Both the position numbers and the translations under genes were made by a program. A stretch of 23,218 nucleotides of DNA from Spirochaetia bacterium UBA6919 (GTDB lineage: Bacteria > Spirochaetota > UBA6919). This document shows, piece after piece, positions 1 through 8,087 of this stretch. Location: assembly GCA_002450905.1 (NCBI GenBank), contig DKAT01000088.1, positions 63,964 through 87,181 of the forward strand. Direction: 5' to 3'. Under the pieces are notes generated by a model. It did no database searches. It saw nothing but the letters and a program-made list of their open reading frames with translations, and had not been told where the DNA came from. Within the stretch, counting starts at the first letter, position 1. The number at the start of each line of letters is the position of its first letter.

Positions 1-529
1 CAACTGCGGCATTTTTTCTTGCACTTTCAATGGATTTTACAGGATGTTTTAAAACGACATGACAAACTTCGTGTGCTAATACTCCTGCTAGTTCATCTTC
101 ATTTTTAGCAAGCCTTAAAAGCCCTTCCGTGATGAAAATATATCCGCTGGGAACAGCATAAGCATTCACCGATTTGGATTTGAGAATGATAAACCGATAT
201 CCCTGAAAGGTTTCTGGGCGATTGGAAGACATAGAGAGGGTATATCCGATACTTTGGATGTATTTTTCGAAGGCTGATTTCCCGAATCCATAAGGTTTTT
301 TACCCTTCAAAATTGATGCGGCTACGGTTCGTCCGATATAATATTCTTCTTTTGGGGTGAATTCATGGTCATAGGCTTCATAAAATTTTACTGCGGCATC
401 AAATACTCCACGGTATTCTTGTGGAACAAAGCTTCTAATAGTATCACATTGATATGTAAAATAAATCGCTGATACCATCACCAGGATTATTAATAGAGAT
501 CTTATTTTATTTCTAAATATTAATTTCAT
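1..529 (-). CDS. M48 family zinc metalloprotease (3' end beyond window)
   Basis: Reading the minus strand from the ATG at 529 gives an open frame of 176 codons that runs off the left edge. It has a hydrophobic N-terminal segment (about residues 11-26), so it is probably exported or membrane-anchored. The HEVCH sequence at residues 153-157 (bases 59-73) is the HExxH zinc site of M48 peptidases. The preceding segment (NAYAVPSGYIFITEGLL) is the usual M48 lead-in to that helix. The ATG sits behind GGAG. It lies 24 bases after the stop of the SH3-like protein gene and is probably co-transcribed with it. The third zinc ligand and the C-terminal domain lie outside the window, so BepA/LoiP-type quality control is only a family-level guess. 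Confidence 0.88.
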   Translation of the reverse strand, partial: MKLIFRNKIRSLLIILVMVSAIYFTYQCDTIRSFVPQEYRGVFDAAVKFYEAYDHEFTPKEEYYIGRTVAASILKGKKPYGFGKSAFEKYIQSIGYTLSMSSNRPETFQGYRFIILKSKSVNAYAVPSGYIFITEGLLRLAKNEDELAGVLAHEVCHVVLKHPVKSIESARKNAAV

Positions 530-553
530 ATTTTCTCCTTAATTTGATAATGA

Positions 554-1207
554 TTAGAATTTGGGAGCAAATTCCCCGAGTTTTCCTTTTCTTCGAAATT
601 TTAAATAAAATCTGACAGGACCGCCTTTTTTGTAATCAAGAGATCTGGGATTTAATAATTTAACGGTAACTTCTTTTTTATTTTTTTTTATTTTCTTTTT
701 TCCACGGAAATCAATTTTATCGACGAGATCATAGCGTAATCCTTTATTTCTAGCTCTGTACTTCTTTTCCACATTTTTATTAAAACCCTTAGTGGCGGCA
801 GCGACTTCGTCTTCTTCACTGAAACCCTTTGTAGCAGCGGCTATATCATCTTCCTCACTAAATCCTTTTGTGGCAGCAGCGACATCGTCATCTTCGCTAA
901 ATCCCTTTTTTCCCCCTTTCACCTTGATCACTTTAGTTTGTCTTTTGAAATTTTTAGCATCGATGAGGGCTTCTTTAAAGATATACCCCTTACCTCTTTT
1001 TAAATTAACTTCCCACCATTCACCAACGGCTCTTTCGACCCCAAGACCTGTTCCATATTCAAAAGTCCTGATCTGTTTAGAAAGGGCATTGGGCTGGGTA
1101 TGGACCCTTGCTTGCATGAATGTTACAAAAAGTTTTTGTTTCTTGTTATCCGCATAGAGAGCTGATGAAACTATAAGAATAGTAAATAGAACTAAGATTT
1201 TTTTCAT
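554..1207 (-). CDS. Secreted SH3-like protein with 13-residue tandem repeats
   Basis: This 217-residue protein starts with a Sec signal peptide (cleavage likely after ALYA, residue 19). Residues about 25-85 look like a bacterial SH3 domain (QARVHTQPN, GEWWEVNLKRGKGYIFKEAL). Residues 101-139 hold three tandem copies of KGFSEEDDVAAAT with conservative changes, then a fourth truncated KGF. The tail is strongly basic (RGKKKIKKNKK) and ends with a beta-rich segment. The ATG follows AAGGAG. It lies directly upstream of an M48 metalloprotease, 24 bases apart. That pairing suggests a periplasmic partner or substrate-presenting role for the protease, which is inference. SH3 assignment is fairly secure; function is unknown. 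Confidence 0.85.
   Translation of the reverse strand: MKKILVLFTILIVSSALYADNKKQKLFVTFMQARVHTQPNALSKQIRTFEYGTGLGVERAVGEWWEVNLKRGKGYIFKEALIDAKNFKRQTKVIKVKGGKKGFSEDDDVAAATKGFSEEDDIAAATKGFSEEDEVAAATKGFNKNVEKKYRARNKGLRYDLVDKIDFRGKKKIKKNKKEVTVKLLNPRSLDYKKGGPVRFYLKFRRKGKLGEFAPKF
791..907 (-). repeat. Three 39-bp in-frame tandem repeats
   Basis: Three 39-base units encode the KGFSEEDDVAAAT motif in the SH3-like gene. The acidic and alanine positions are kept while codons differ between copies (for example SEDDD, SEEDD, SEEDE). The protein motif therefore seems to be maintained by selection and is not a very recent duplication. Confidence 0.85.
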
Positions 1208-1331
1208 GATATCTCCTTACTTAGAATGAAAGTATACTTAGCAGATTTATGAAATGATAGTAGTTTATAATTATCCCATTAAAATGGATTAAAATCATCT
1301 CCCGATAAAAATCCGCAATATGTATATATTG

Positions 1332-1360
1332 AATATATAAGAAAAAAGTTTATTTGTCAA
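1332..1360 (-). promoter_or_regulatory. Sigma70-type promoter for SH3/M48 operon
   Basis: On the minus strand TTGACA (1355-1360) is followed after exactly 17 bases by TATATT (1332-1337). This is a near-consensus -35/-10 pair. Transcription would begin near 1325, giving a leader of about 118 bases before the SH3-like start codon at 1207. Confidence 0.65.
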
Positions 1361-1407
1361 AAAAGATTTATTTTTTGTGGGGAGGAAATAATATTTATGG
1401 GATGTAT

Positions 1408-1740
1408 TTATTTATTTTTATTGAGGATATAGGATTTCAACAGAGCTTTGTATTTTTCAATGGTTAGATGAGCATTCATGAGTTCCTGACGTTTAATTTC
1501 ACTCACTTCTTCCTGAGCTTTAATAATTTTTTCAGCCATAGATAATTCATCTCGGCTGAGATCCTGTAGATTCTCAAGGGATTCAATTAATTTTTTTGCA
1601 TCAAGGAGTTCATCTCTAGAGAGGTCAAATGCAGTTTCAAACATAGTAATAATTTTATTTTGTTCGGCAATTGTTTTATGGAGAATGTGTACTTCTTTTT
1701 TTAGATGAATATTTTCTTCCTGAATAGATTTATAATCCAT
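1408..1740 (-). CDS. Coiled-coil protein with 21-residue repeats, next to an RRM gene
   Basis: This 110-residue cytosolic protein is predicted almost entirely alpha-helical. Three consecutive 21-residue units (residues 38-58, 59-79, 80-100) follow the pattern x-x-[LI]-x-R-x-E-L-x-x-A-x-x-x-I. Twenty-one is three heptads, so this should form a continuous coiled coil. The N-terminal 35 residues also carry heptad-like Leu/Ile. There is no signal peptide or recognised enzymatic motif. It starts 12 bases after the RRM gene with only a weak ribosome binding site, so translation is probably coupled. A scaffold or oligomerisation partner for the RRM protein is plausible but unproven. Confidence 0.75.
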   Translation of the reverse strand: MDYKSIQEENIHLKKEVHILHKTIAEQNKIITMFETAFDLSRDELLDAKKLIESLENLQDLSRDELSMAEKIIKAQEEVSEIKRQELMNAHLTIEKYKALLKSYILNKNK

Positions 1741-1752
1741 AATAAGCTCAAC

Positions 1753-1998
1753 TTAGACCTGTGTATCAGCCTCTTTTACTTTAAGGGATGATCCTTTGAG
1801 TTGTTTTCCATTAAGATTTTTAATCGCAGAATATGCTTCATCTCTTATTGGCATGGCTACGAAAGCAAATCGTCGGGCATTTCCATCTTTGATAAAATTG
1901 ACTGAGGCTATTTTACCATATTGACTAAATGTCTTTAAGATATCATCTTCAGTCACACCTTCAGCAATATTTTCAATATAAATATTAATCATTGTCAT
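1753..1998 (-). CDS. Small RRM-type RNA-binding protein
   Basis: The 81-residue protein is a single RNA recognition motif. RNP2 is INIYIENI (residues 4-11) and RNP1 is RRFAFVAM (42-49), with the two helices TEDDILKTFSQYG and RDEAYSAIKNLNG at the expected positions. Such stand-alone RRM proteins occur in cyanobacteria, spirochaetes and some other bacteria and bind single-stranded RNA. The first ATG is preferred over the one two codons later because a GGGGG stretch lies 7 bases upstream. The first RNP1 residue is Arg and the usual Gly-Phe-Gly-Phe is replaced by Phe-Ala-Phe; the RNA-stacking aromatics are kept. Confidence 0.93.
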   Translation of the reverse strand: MTMINIYIENIAEGVTEDDILKTFSQYGKIASVNFIKDGNARRFAFVAMPIRDEAYSAIKNLNGKQLKGSSLKVKEADTQV

Positions 1999-2334
1999 TA
2001 GATAGCCCCCATTCTCTGAGCTAAATTAAATATACTCATAAAAAGAAATTAAGTAAATAAAAAATATTAATATTTTAACCTTATATTTAATATAAAAGAA
2101 TTTCAAATTATAAAATCTTTTAGAGATTTAAAACTGGGGTAAAATCCATTGACTTACTCTTAAATTATTGTTAACTTCATCCCAAGGGTTAACTGATATT
2201 TAATCATTTTAAAGATATATAGAGATCTGACCCTCTTTCTTTCAATTAATTTGAATGACTACCAAATTAATTAAATATTTTTTATCACAAATATTTTATG
2301 TGTTGCTGCTTAAAAATTTATACAGGAGATTTCT
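1999..2334. other. AT-rich divergent intergenic region
   Basis: This 336-base gap separates the divergent RRM and transglutaminase genes. It holds the RRM-side promoter listed separately. On the plus strand a TTGACT (2149-2154) is followed after 17 bases by only a weak TAACTT, and TTGAAT (2251-2256) is followed by AT-rich sequence. Neither is a convincing promoter. No ORF or RNA gene is apparent. Confidence 0.5.
2029..2057 (-). promoter_or_regulatory. Probable sigma70 promoter for RRM/coiled-coil pair
   Basis: On the minus strand TTTACT (2052-2057) and TATATT (2029-2034) are separated by 17 bases. The -10 is strong and the -35 moderate. Transcription would start near 2022, about 24 bases before the RRM start codon. 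Confidence 0.45.
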
Positions 2335-3660
2335 GTGAAACAATTAATCATTCTTATAATCTTAATATTATTTTCCTTCCAATTATATGCTACAGAGCAG
2401 TATAATAAGCAATACAATCTTGATACTCCAGTAAGCCCCACTTTTCCAGGACAGGATAAAGACTCAGATGATGATTCAGACGAGCAATCAGACTATGTAG
2501 CTATTGACAGACATGCTCTCAATACCCCATCCAATGCAGAATCCTCTACAGAGAAACTTTCAAAATATCTAACCAGTACAGCTAAAAATGATCGTGAGAA
2601 ATTTAGAGCCATCTTTCGTTGGATTGCTAATAATATTAATTATGATACACAAAGTTATTTCTCTGGTCAACCCGGAGATAATACAGCAGAAGGTGTATTG
2701 TCATCAAGAAAAAGTGTTTGTGAAGGCTATTCCACATTGTTTAATGAACTGGCAAAACATGCTGGACTGGAGTCTGTAAAAATATCTGGTTTCTCCAAGG
2801 GTGGTGGCTATAAAGTAGGATCAAAGATAGGAAACAAGCCTGATCATGCCTGGAATGCTGTAAAAATTGATGACAAGTGGTACTTAATTGATAGCACATG
2901 GGGTGCAGGATATGTTCAGAATCAAGGTTATGTTAAGCAATTTCAAAAACACTACTTCTTAACTCCACCTGATCAATTTATTTACGATCACCTACCCGAA
3001 GATTCGAAGTGGCAACTCCTCAAAAATCCAATCTCAAAACAGGAGTTTGAAAAATTGCCCCATTTAAAAGGCCATTTCTTTGCATATAATTTAAAATTAA
3101 AAAGTCATAAACATGGAATTATCAGAACAAAATACAAAGTTAAAATAAAATTATCATCGCCAGAAGATGTCCTATTCACCGTAAGATTATCCAAAGGGTC
3201 ATCTGAACAAAACAATCGACATTTATTCATTGAAAAATCCTCGAATACAGCTACAATCTCAGTCTATCTTCCATCAAAAGGAACATACACCCTTCGTATA
3301 TTTGCTAAAAAAAGGTCTGAAAAAAAATCTTATGCATGGGTCATGGATTATATGATTAAATCCACATCGGGAATGAAATACTATTTCGTTCAAACCTTTG
3401 GAGCTTATCATGATAAAAATGCCTATATTTATTATCCCAAAAAAGGTAATTTAAAAAGTGGTAAATATATATCCTTTAAAATCAAAGTGCCATCAGCAGA
3501 TAAAGTCGCTGTTATAAGTGGTTCAAAATGGTTTCATCTAAAAAAATCAGGGGACATTTTTAAAGGAAAGGTCAAAATATCTTCTGGTCGGGTAAGTCTT
3601 ATGGCTAATTTCTCAGATGGAAATAGTTATGCTGGTCTCCTGGAGTATAAAGGATATTAA
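2335..3660 (+). CDS. Secreted KY/hillarin-type transglutaminase-like protein
   Basis: The 441-residue protein has a Sec signal peptide (residues 1-19, ending LYA). An acidic linker (DKDSDDDSDEQSD, about 41-53) follows, then a transglutaminase-like domain at about residues 60-240. The likely catalytic triad is Cys129 (SVCEGYS), His171 (DHAWNAV) and Asp186 (LIDSTWGAG). The RAIFRWIANNINYDT opening and the later LPEDSKWQLL..P.S..EFE..P segment match the kyphoscoliosis-peptidase/hillarin/CYK3 branch. Residues about 245-441 look like two Ig-like beta domains of the kind that follow this catalytic domain. The start is GTG, with AGGAGA 5 bases upstream. The triad is intact, so it may be an active protease or crosslinker in the periplasm or outside the cell. 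Its substrate cannot be deduced. Confidence 0.9.
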   Translation: MKQLIILIILILFSFQLYATEQYNKQYNLDTPVSPTFPGQDKDSDDDSDEQSDYVAIDRHALNTPSNAESSTEKLSKYLTSTAKNDREKFRAIFRWIANNINYDTQSYFSGQPGDNTAEGVLSSRKSVCEGYSTLFNELAKHAGLESVKISGFSKGGGYKVGSKIGNKPDHAWNAVKIDDKWYLIDSTWGAGYVQNQGYVKQFQKHYFLTPPDQFIYDHLPEDSKWQLLKNPISKQEFEKLPHLKGHFFAYNLKLKSHKHGIIRTKYKVKIKLSSPEDVLFTVRLSKGSSEQNNRHLFIEKSSNTATISVYLPSKGTYTLRIFAKKRSEKKSYAWVMDYMIKSTSGMKYYFVQTFGAYHDKNAYIYYPKKGNLKSGKYISFKIKVPSADKVAVISGSKWFHLKKSGDIFKGKVKISSGRVSLMANFSDGNSYAGLLEYKGY

Positions 3661-4616
3661 ACAGGCTTCCAAATCCCCAATAATCCCAGTAAAAATAATA
3701 TGATGGTGAATGAAAAGAAGCTCAAAAATGTCGTTGATAAGACTAAGTTCGCTGCAAGCTCCGCATCACCCTTCATTTCATAAGCCATTATATAACTCAT
3801 CACAGCAATCGGCGAGGCTAGTAATAATGTGGTGCTCACGAAATCCATAGGCTGAGCATTTAATAAATAAAGGAGTATCCCACCTATAAGGGGAGTTAAC
3901 ACAATTTTATAAAATACCGGTATCGATGTTTGTTTTAATAATTCTATACTCCGTCTGATTTCTAACTTCGCTCCAATCGCCAATAGAGCCAGGGGGAGAG
4001 GTATTTTCTTCAAATAATCCAACGTCTCATCAAAGACTGGAAGAGATTTTGGTCTCACAAAGGCAAATAATACCCCCAAAATACATGAAATCACCAGAGG
4101 ATTTTTAACCACCTCAATAAACATTTTAAAATAAGGCACTTTCCCGGTTTCTCCACGGTGTGGTAAATATAAAAATATCACTGATAAAATATTAAATACA
4201 GGAACCCCAAGAGCTAATATCAATGAACAGTATTGAATCCCCTTATTTCCAAGGGCATTTAAAACAATGGGTAATCCAACAAATCCCATATTCGCACGGA
4301 AAGATCCCTGCGCCCAGACCCCCCTTTGATCTGGAGGCAATTTCTTTAATACCGCACTAATATACCCCAAACTACCCATGATCGTCGCAGTAATCATTAC
4401 AACCACTGGACCCTTCATCTCAAAAAATGTACTTATATTAGAACGGGAAATTTCATCCAGGAGCAGAGCAGGTAGACCTATATAAAATACTATTTTAGTA
4501 AGAGTATTAACGGATTTATCTTCTATCCACCCTGTCTTGCTTGAAATATATCCTATCCCAACAATCACCACCACAGGCATTATAACATAAAATGTATTGA
4601 TCGCAATATTTAACAT
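3657..4616 (-). CDS. AEC-family permease (auxin efflux carrier / malonate-type transporter)
   Basis: This 319-residue polytopic inner-membrane protein has about ten hydrophobic segments in two five-helix halves. Residues 107-117 (RANMGFVGLPI) match the conserved N-terminal-half motif of the AEC family, which includes bacterial malate/malonate permeases. A basic loop (KLEIRRSIELLK, about 217-228) precedes the C-terminal helices. Family length is typical (about 310-320). The ATG at 4616 follows AGGATG. Substrate cannot be assigned: AEC members in bacteria carry small organic acids or amino-acid-like compounds. The stop codon overlaps the stop of the convergent transglutaminase gene by 4 bases. 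Confidence 0.9.
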   Translation of the reverse strand: MLNIAINTFYVIMPVVVIVGIGYISSKTGWIEDKSVNTLTKIVFYIGLPALLLDEISRSNISTFFEMKGPVVVMITATIMGSLGYISAVLKKLPPDQRGVWAQGSFRANMGFVGLPIVLNALGNKGIQYCSLILALGVPVFNILSVIFLYLPHRGETGKVPYFKMFIEVVKNPLVISCILGVLFAFVRPKSLPVFDETLDYLKKIPLPLALLAIGAKLEIRRSIELLKQTSIPVFYKIVLTPLIGGILLYLLNAQPMDFVSTTLLLASPIAVMSYIMAYEMKGDAELAANLVLSTTFLSFFSFTIILFLLGLLGIWKPV

Positions 4617-4825
4617 AACATCCTATATAATCTGATCAAATTAAGATTCATGAATATTATCTTTTAAAATACCATAATAAAATTATTCGTTTCTATAAAT
4701 ATTCATCTGGATAAGCTCCGACAAAAATATAATAATATATATTTACTTTATAATCCCATTTATTTATGTTTATAAATAACTAGGTTGTCTTCAAAGGATA
4801 ATATGGATTATAGAATGTGTAGGAT

Positions 4826-5842
4826 ATGAAAGAAATTACCACCTTTGGACAGGAAGAATTAAAAGTCATAGAAGCAATTAAATATCTTCTAGATGAGGAT
4901 AACAAAGATCACGAAATCCAATTACTTAACAATAATATCTTTTCCCTGCAAACACTCACTAAATCCATATCTCTTTACCCATCAATCCTCGGTGAACAAC
5001 ATCTCAATCTTAATACCCGTACCATCGATAGCCTTATCACCACCATTTGTCTGAATGATCCCATCGATTTCATTCTCCACATCCCTACAAAAGCTATTTT
5101 AGGAAAATCATTCATCATTGCCAAAATCAATTTCTTCTATATGATGTTATACATGATCCAGGAAAATTTCAAGGACAGTCATATCGATATCTCATCTATA
5201 AAAACATCCATTTGTAATATCATCTCAAATAATATCTATTCTATCATCGCTGAAGAGGTATTCCTGGCAATCTTGTCGGATAAATCCATACCAATTACCA
5301 TACAAAAATCCTCAGCATATTGGCTCTCTCAGATATGGGAACACCGAATGGAACATGGTATAAAAAGTTTTACCCCAATCCTCAATAAATTATGGGAAAT
5401 ACGTCAAACTATGAAACCCGTTTTTGGAACACTCCTTGGACTTTCTGAAATCTTTCTACTCTCTGAACACCACGATAATCACTGGTTAAATTTCCTCCAA
5501 AGAGATGAGTTATCTGAAGAGGAAGTGGACTCCCTAAAAGAATTTATATTTGGTATCTCCTATGAAGAAATGACATACTTAATCAATCGAATGAATTACA
5601 TGGATAAATCCTCTTTATCTGATGAGGAAATTAGTAAATTTCTTGGAGATAAAAAAGTCTATCCTGATTTTCATTTAGATGACGCAAGAAACTTCTTTAA
5701 ATTTTTCCAGCATAGAAAAAACAAAGCTCTATTCCGTCAAAAGACCCAGATATTAGGTCCCAAAAAAACCATCGAAGAATATCTTATGATCTATTTATTA
5801 TCTCAAAAAACCTATGGCAAAACAACCCTGAGTAGAACCTGA
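4826..5842 (+). CDS. Uncharacterised alpha-helical protein
   Basis: I do not recognise this 338-residue protein. It has no signal peptide or clear membrane helix and is rich in Ile, Leu, Asn and Ser. It reads as a chain of amphipathic helices, compatible with a cytosolic helical-repeat fold. Residues about 225-250 (DELSEEEVDSLKEFIFG) and the C-terminal basic helices (FKFFQHRKNKALFRQK) are the most distinctive parts. TAGGAT lies very close to the ATG at 4826, an unusually short Shine-Dalgarno spacing. It is divergent from the AEC permease and stands alone. The full-length frame with no internal stops supports it being real. Confidence 0.72.
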   Translation: MKEITTFGQEELKVIEAIKYLLDEDNKDHEIQLLNNNIFSLQTLTKSISLYPSILGEQHLNLNTRTIDSLITTICLNDPIDFILHIPTKAILGKSFIIAKINFFYMMLYMIQENFKDSHIDISSIKTSICNIISNNIYSIIAEEVFLAILSDKSIPITIQKSSAYWLSQIWEHRMEHGIKSFTPILNKLWEIRQTMKPVFGTLLGLSEIFLLSEHHDNHWLNFLQRDELSEEEVDSLKEFIFGISYEEMTYLINRMNYMDKSSLSDEEISKFLGDKKVYPDFHLDDARNFFKFFQHRKNKALFRQKTQILGPKKTIEEYLMIYLLSQKTYGKTTLSRT

Positions 5843-5962
5843 AATATATTTGCGAAGATTTATATCACATTATAAATTATAATCATTCCCTCAATAATTT
5901 TTCATAAAAGTTAAATAATTATTTCCCAGCAATAATAATTTATTACTAATATTATAGTATTG

Positions 5963-5993
5963 TAAAATAAAAACACCGGCTAAGAAGCCAGTG
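5963..5993 (-). terminator. Rho-independent terminator of amt-glnK
   Basis: The hairpin CACTGGCT-tctt-AGCCGGTG on the minus strand has 8 pairs including one U.G wobble. A U-rich run (TTTTTATTTTA) follows it. It lies about 65 bases after the glnK stop. Read on the plus strand the wobble becomes a C.A mismatch and there is no T-run, so it is one-directional. Confidence 0.75.
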
Positions 5994-6058
5994 CTTTAAG
6001 AAGGGTTTTAATTTATGGAAGAATTGTTTTTAAATAGATTAAATTATCTATTCCGAAA

Positions 6059-6397
6059 TTAAATTGCAGAATCTCCACTTTCTCCTGTACGGATACGATA
6101 AGCTTGGCTAAGTGGGATAACAAAGATTTTACCATCCCCAATCTTACCGGATTTAGCTGTCTCCATAATGGTTTTGACAATTTCATCAGTCTTGTTATCT
6201 GTGGTGTAAATCTCTAATTTAACCTTCTTTGTAAATGCGACAGAATATTCCTGACCGCGATACATCTCTGTATGTCCCTTCTGATTACCATATCCATCGA
6301 TATCACTGACGGATAGTCCTTTAATCCCAATCTTATCCAGAGCCTGTCTAACAGCTTCTAATTTTCTGGGTTGTATAATAGCTTCAATTTTTTGCAT
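6059..6397 (-). CDS. glnK: P-II nitrogen regulatory protein GlnK
   Basis: This is a 112-residue P-II signal protein. The T-loop carries Tyr51 (RGQEYSVAF), the uridylylation site in proteobacterial homologues. The B-loop reads SGKIGDGKIFV (residues 83-93), with the glycines and lysines that bind ATP/ADP, and the C-loop has Arg101 and Arg103. P-II proteins sense ATP/ADP and 2-oxoglutarate, and GlnK plugs the Amt channel when nitrogen is plentiful. The gene starts 10 bases after amt, and its AAGGAGGAT ribosome binding site overlaps the amt stop codon, so the two are translationally coupled. GlnK is preferred over GlnB because of the Amt linkage. Confidence 0.96.
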   Translation of the reverse strand: MQKIEAIIQPRKLEAVRQALDKIGIKGLSVSDIDGYGNQKGHTEMYRGQEYSVAFTKKVKLEIYTTDNKTDEIVKTIMETAKSGKIGDGKIFVIPLSQAYRIRTGESGDSAI

Positions 6398-6407
6398 AAA
6401 ATCCTCC

Positions 6408-7769
6408 TTATCGTTGTGCTATTCTGAAGTCAGCATAAGCTTCGGCACCATGTTCAACAAGATCAAGTCCCTGCGCCTCTTCTTCTTCCGGAACTCGTAA
6501 TCCAATGGTGTATTTAATAATAACAAACATAATTAAACCTGCCACCATAGCAAAGATGAATGCAGCCGCAACACCCTGGAATTGTACCCAAAGTTGTGCC
6601 AAACCACCTACTTTGTTATCTCCATATTTTGGATCAGCAAGTAATCCCACAAGGAGTGTACCCCATGCACCACACATCCCGTGAACAGGAATAGCTCCAA
6701 CAGCATCGTCAATTTTTAATTTATCAAGGAGCAGTACCCCAAACACAACAACAATCCCCGCTGTAAATCCTATAATCGTTGCACCCCAGGGACTCACATT
6801 ATTACATCCTGCTATAATCGCAACAAGACCTGCCAATACCCCATTGAGAGTCATGCCAATATCTGGTTTCTTGAGTAAGATCCATGCAGTTAAAAGAGCA
6901 GCTATTGCTCCAGCAGCCCCTGCTAAATTGGTTGTTACAGCTATAGTAGCAAAACTTGCTCCCCCAACACTTGTGGTACTTCCAGGATTAAATCCAAACC
7001 ACCCAAACCATAAAATAAATACTCCCAGTGCAGCAAGGGATAAGCTATGACCAGGAATCGGTTTTATTGTACCATTACTAAATTTTCCTCGTCTTGGTCC
7101 CAAAACCAATACACCAGCAAGGGATAACCATCCACCCATGGAGTGAACCACAGTACTACCAGCAAAATCAATAAATCCTTTTGCTTCTAACCAACCTTTA
7201 GAAGCGACCTTAGGAGCAATTTCTGCACCCCATAAACCATTCCATGCCCAGGAACCGAATATTGGATAGATGATTGCAGATACCACAATACTATAAATAA
7301 GATAGGCAGAGAATTTAGTCCTTTCAGCCATAGCACCGGATACGATCGTAGCGGCAGTAGCTGCAAATACTGTTTGAAAAATTAAATTAGCATAGCTCTT
7401 CGTATTAGGAGTCGCCCCAAGAAAGTTAGCTAAACCAAAATCAATTGTCCCAAACCAGCCAGTTTTATTGGCACCAAACATAATCCCAGCACCAATCAGC
7501 CAGAATGCGATGGAACCAAAACAAAAGTCCATCAGGTTCTTCATCATGATATTCCCAGTGTTCTTAGCCCGTGTGAATCCGCCTTCTACCATTGCAAATC
7601 CTGCTTGCATAAAAAACACAAGAAATGCTGCTATACAAGTCCATAACAGATCCATTTCTCCTCGTAATTTCTCCAAAGTATCCTTAGGAGCCTCTGCACC
7701 AAACGCTATTTGGCTAACAGCGATAACGGACAGAGATAATACGACAAATAAAATATGTCTTTTTTTCAT
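6408..7769 (-). CDS. amtB: Ammonium transporter Amt
   Basis: The 453-residue protein has an N-terminal signal sequence (residues 1-24, ending AFGA) followed by 11 expected membrane helices. Key residues are present: Asp201 and His209 in DFAGSTVVH and His363 in PVHGMCGAWG. The two histidines line the pore and the aspartate is structural and near the ammonium site. The C-terminal tail GLRVPEEEEAQGLD is the conserved cytoplasmic segment that controls gating and contacts GlnK. AGGAGG lies just upstream of the ATG. It is the first gene of the amt-glnK operon, with a promoter near 7843-7882. Expression is expected to rise under nitrogen limitation. Confidence 0.97.
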   Translation of the reverse strand: MKKRHILFVVLSLSVIAVSQIAFGAEAPKDTLEKLRGEMDLLWTCIAAFLVFFMQAGFAMVEGGFTRAKNTGNIMMKNLMDFCFGSIAFWLIGAGIMFGANKTGWFGTIDFGLANFLGATPNTKSYANLIFQTVFAATAATIVSGAMAERTKFSAYLIYSIVVSAIIYPIFGSWAWNGLWGAEIAPKVASKGWLEAKGFIDFAGSTVVHSMGGWLSLAGVLVLGPRRGKFSNGTIKPIPGHSLSLAALGVFILWFGWFGFNPGSTTSVGGASFATIAVTTNLAGAAGAIAALLTAWILLKKPDIGMTLNGVLAGLVAIIAGCNNVSPWGATIIGFTAGIVVVFGVLLLDKLKIDDAVGAIPVHGMCGAWGTLLVGLLADPKYGDNKVGGLAQLWVQFQGVAAAFIFAMVAGLIMFVIIKYTIGLRVPEEEEAQGLDLVEHGAEAYADFRIAQR

Positions 7770-7842
7770 TTTTCCTCCTGTTTATTATTTAAATTGAAAA
7801 GACTTATAAAGATATACCAATCATATTTTCATTTGATATGCT

Positions 7843-7882
7843 ATTATTCATTTACAAAATTATATAGTCAATTATTGTGCCA
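7843..7882 (-). promoter_or_regulatory. amt promoter: sigma70 elements overlapping a -24/-12-like site
   Basis: On the minus strand TTGACT (7866-7871) and AATAAT (7843-7848) are separated by 17 bases, a good sigma70 pair. Immediately overlapping is TGGCAC-N5-TTGA (7868-7882). It matches the sigma54 pattern TGGCAC-N5-TTGC except for the last base of the -12 box. Either would leave a leader of about 70-90 bases before the amt ATG. Confidence 0.5.
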
Positions 7883-8087
7883 AATCGGATGTTTTTATTA
7901 CATAATTTTATTTCTATGATACTTTATAAAATGAGATTAATTATTCTATCAAAATCATAATATTCGTTGGCTATTCTCTGCTTTGATTTTAGCACATGTT
8001 CAAAATTCAACAAAAAATCGATGTTGTATAATTATCTAAAATACACAATGATTAATTTATATTTACTTATAATAGGAGTTTCGATAT

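Noticed and set aside
792..1157. 121-residue plus-strand ORF with Ala/Ser-rich repeats
   Set aside because: It is the antisense of the SH3-like gene; its repeats mirror the 39-bp repeats and it has no ribosome binding site.
5869..5883. AT-only palindrome after the 338-residue gene as a terminator
   Set aside because: The stem contains only A and T pairs with no T-run, so it is expected by chance in such AT-rich DNA.
6844..7797. Plus-strand ORFs opposite the amt gene
   Set aside because: They are antisense shadows of the well supported ammonium transporter.
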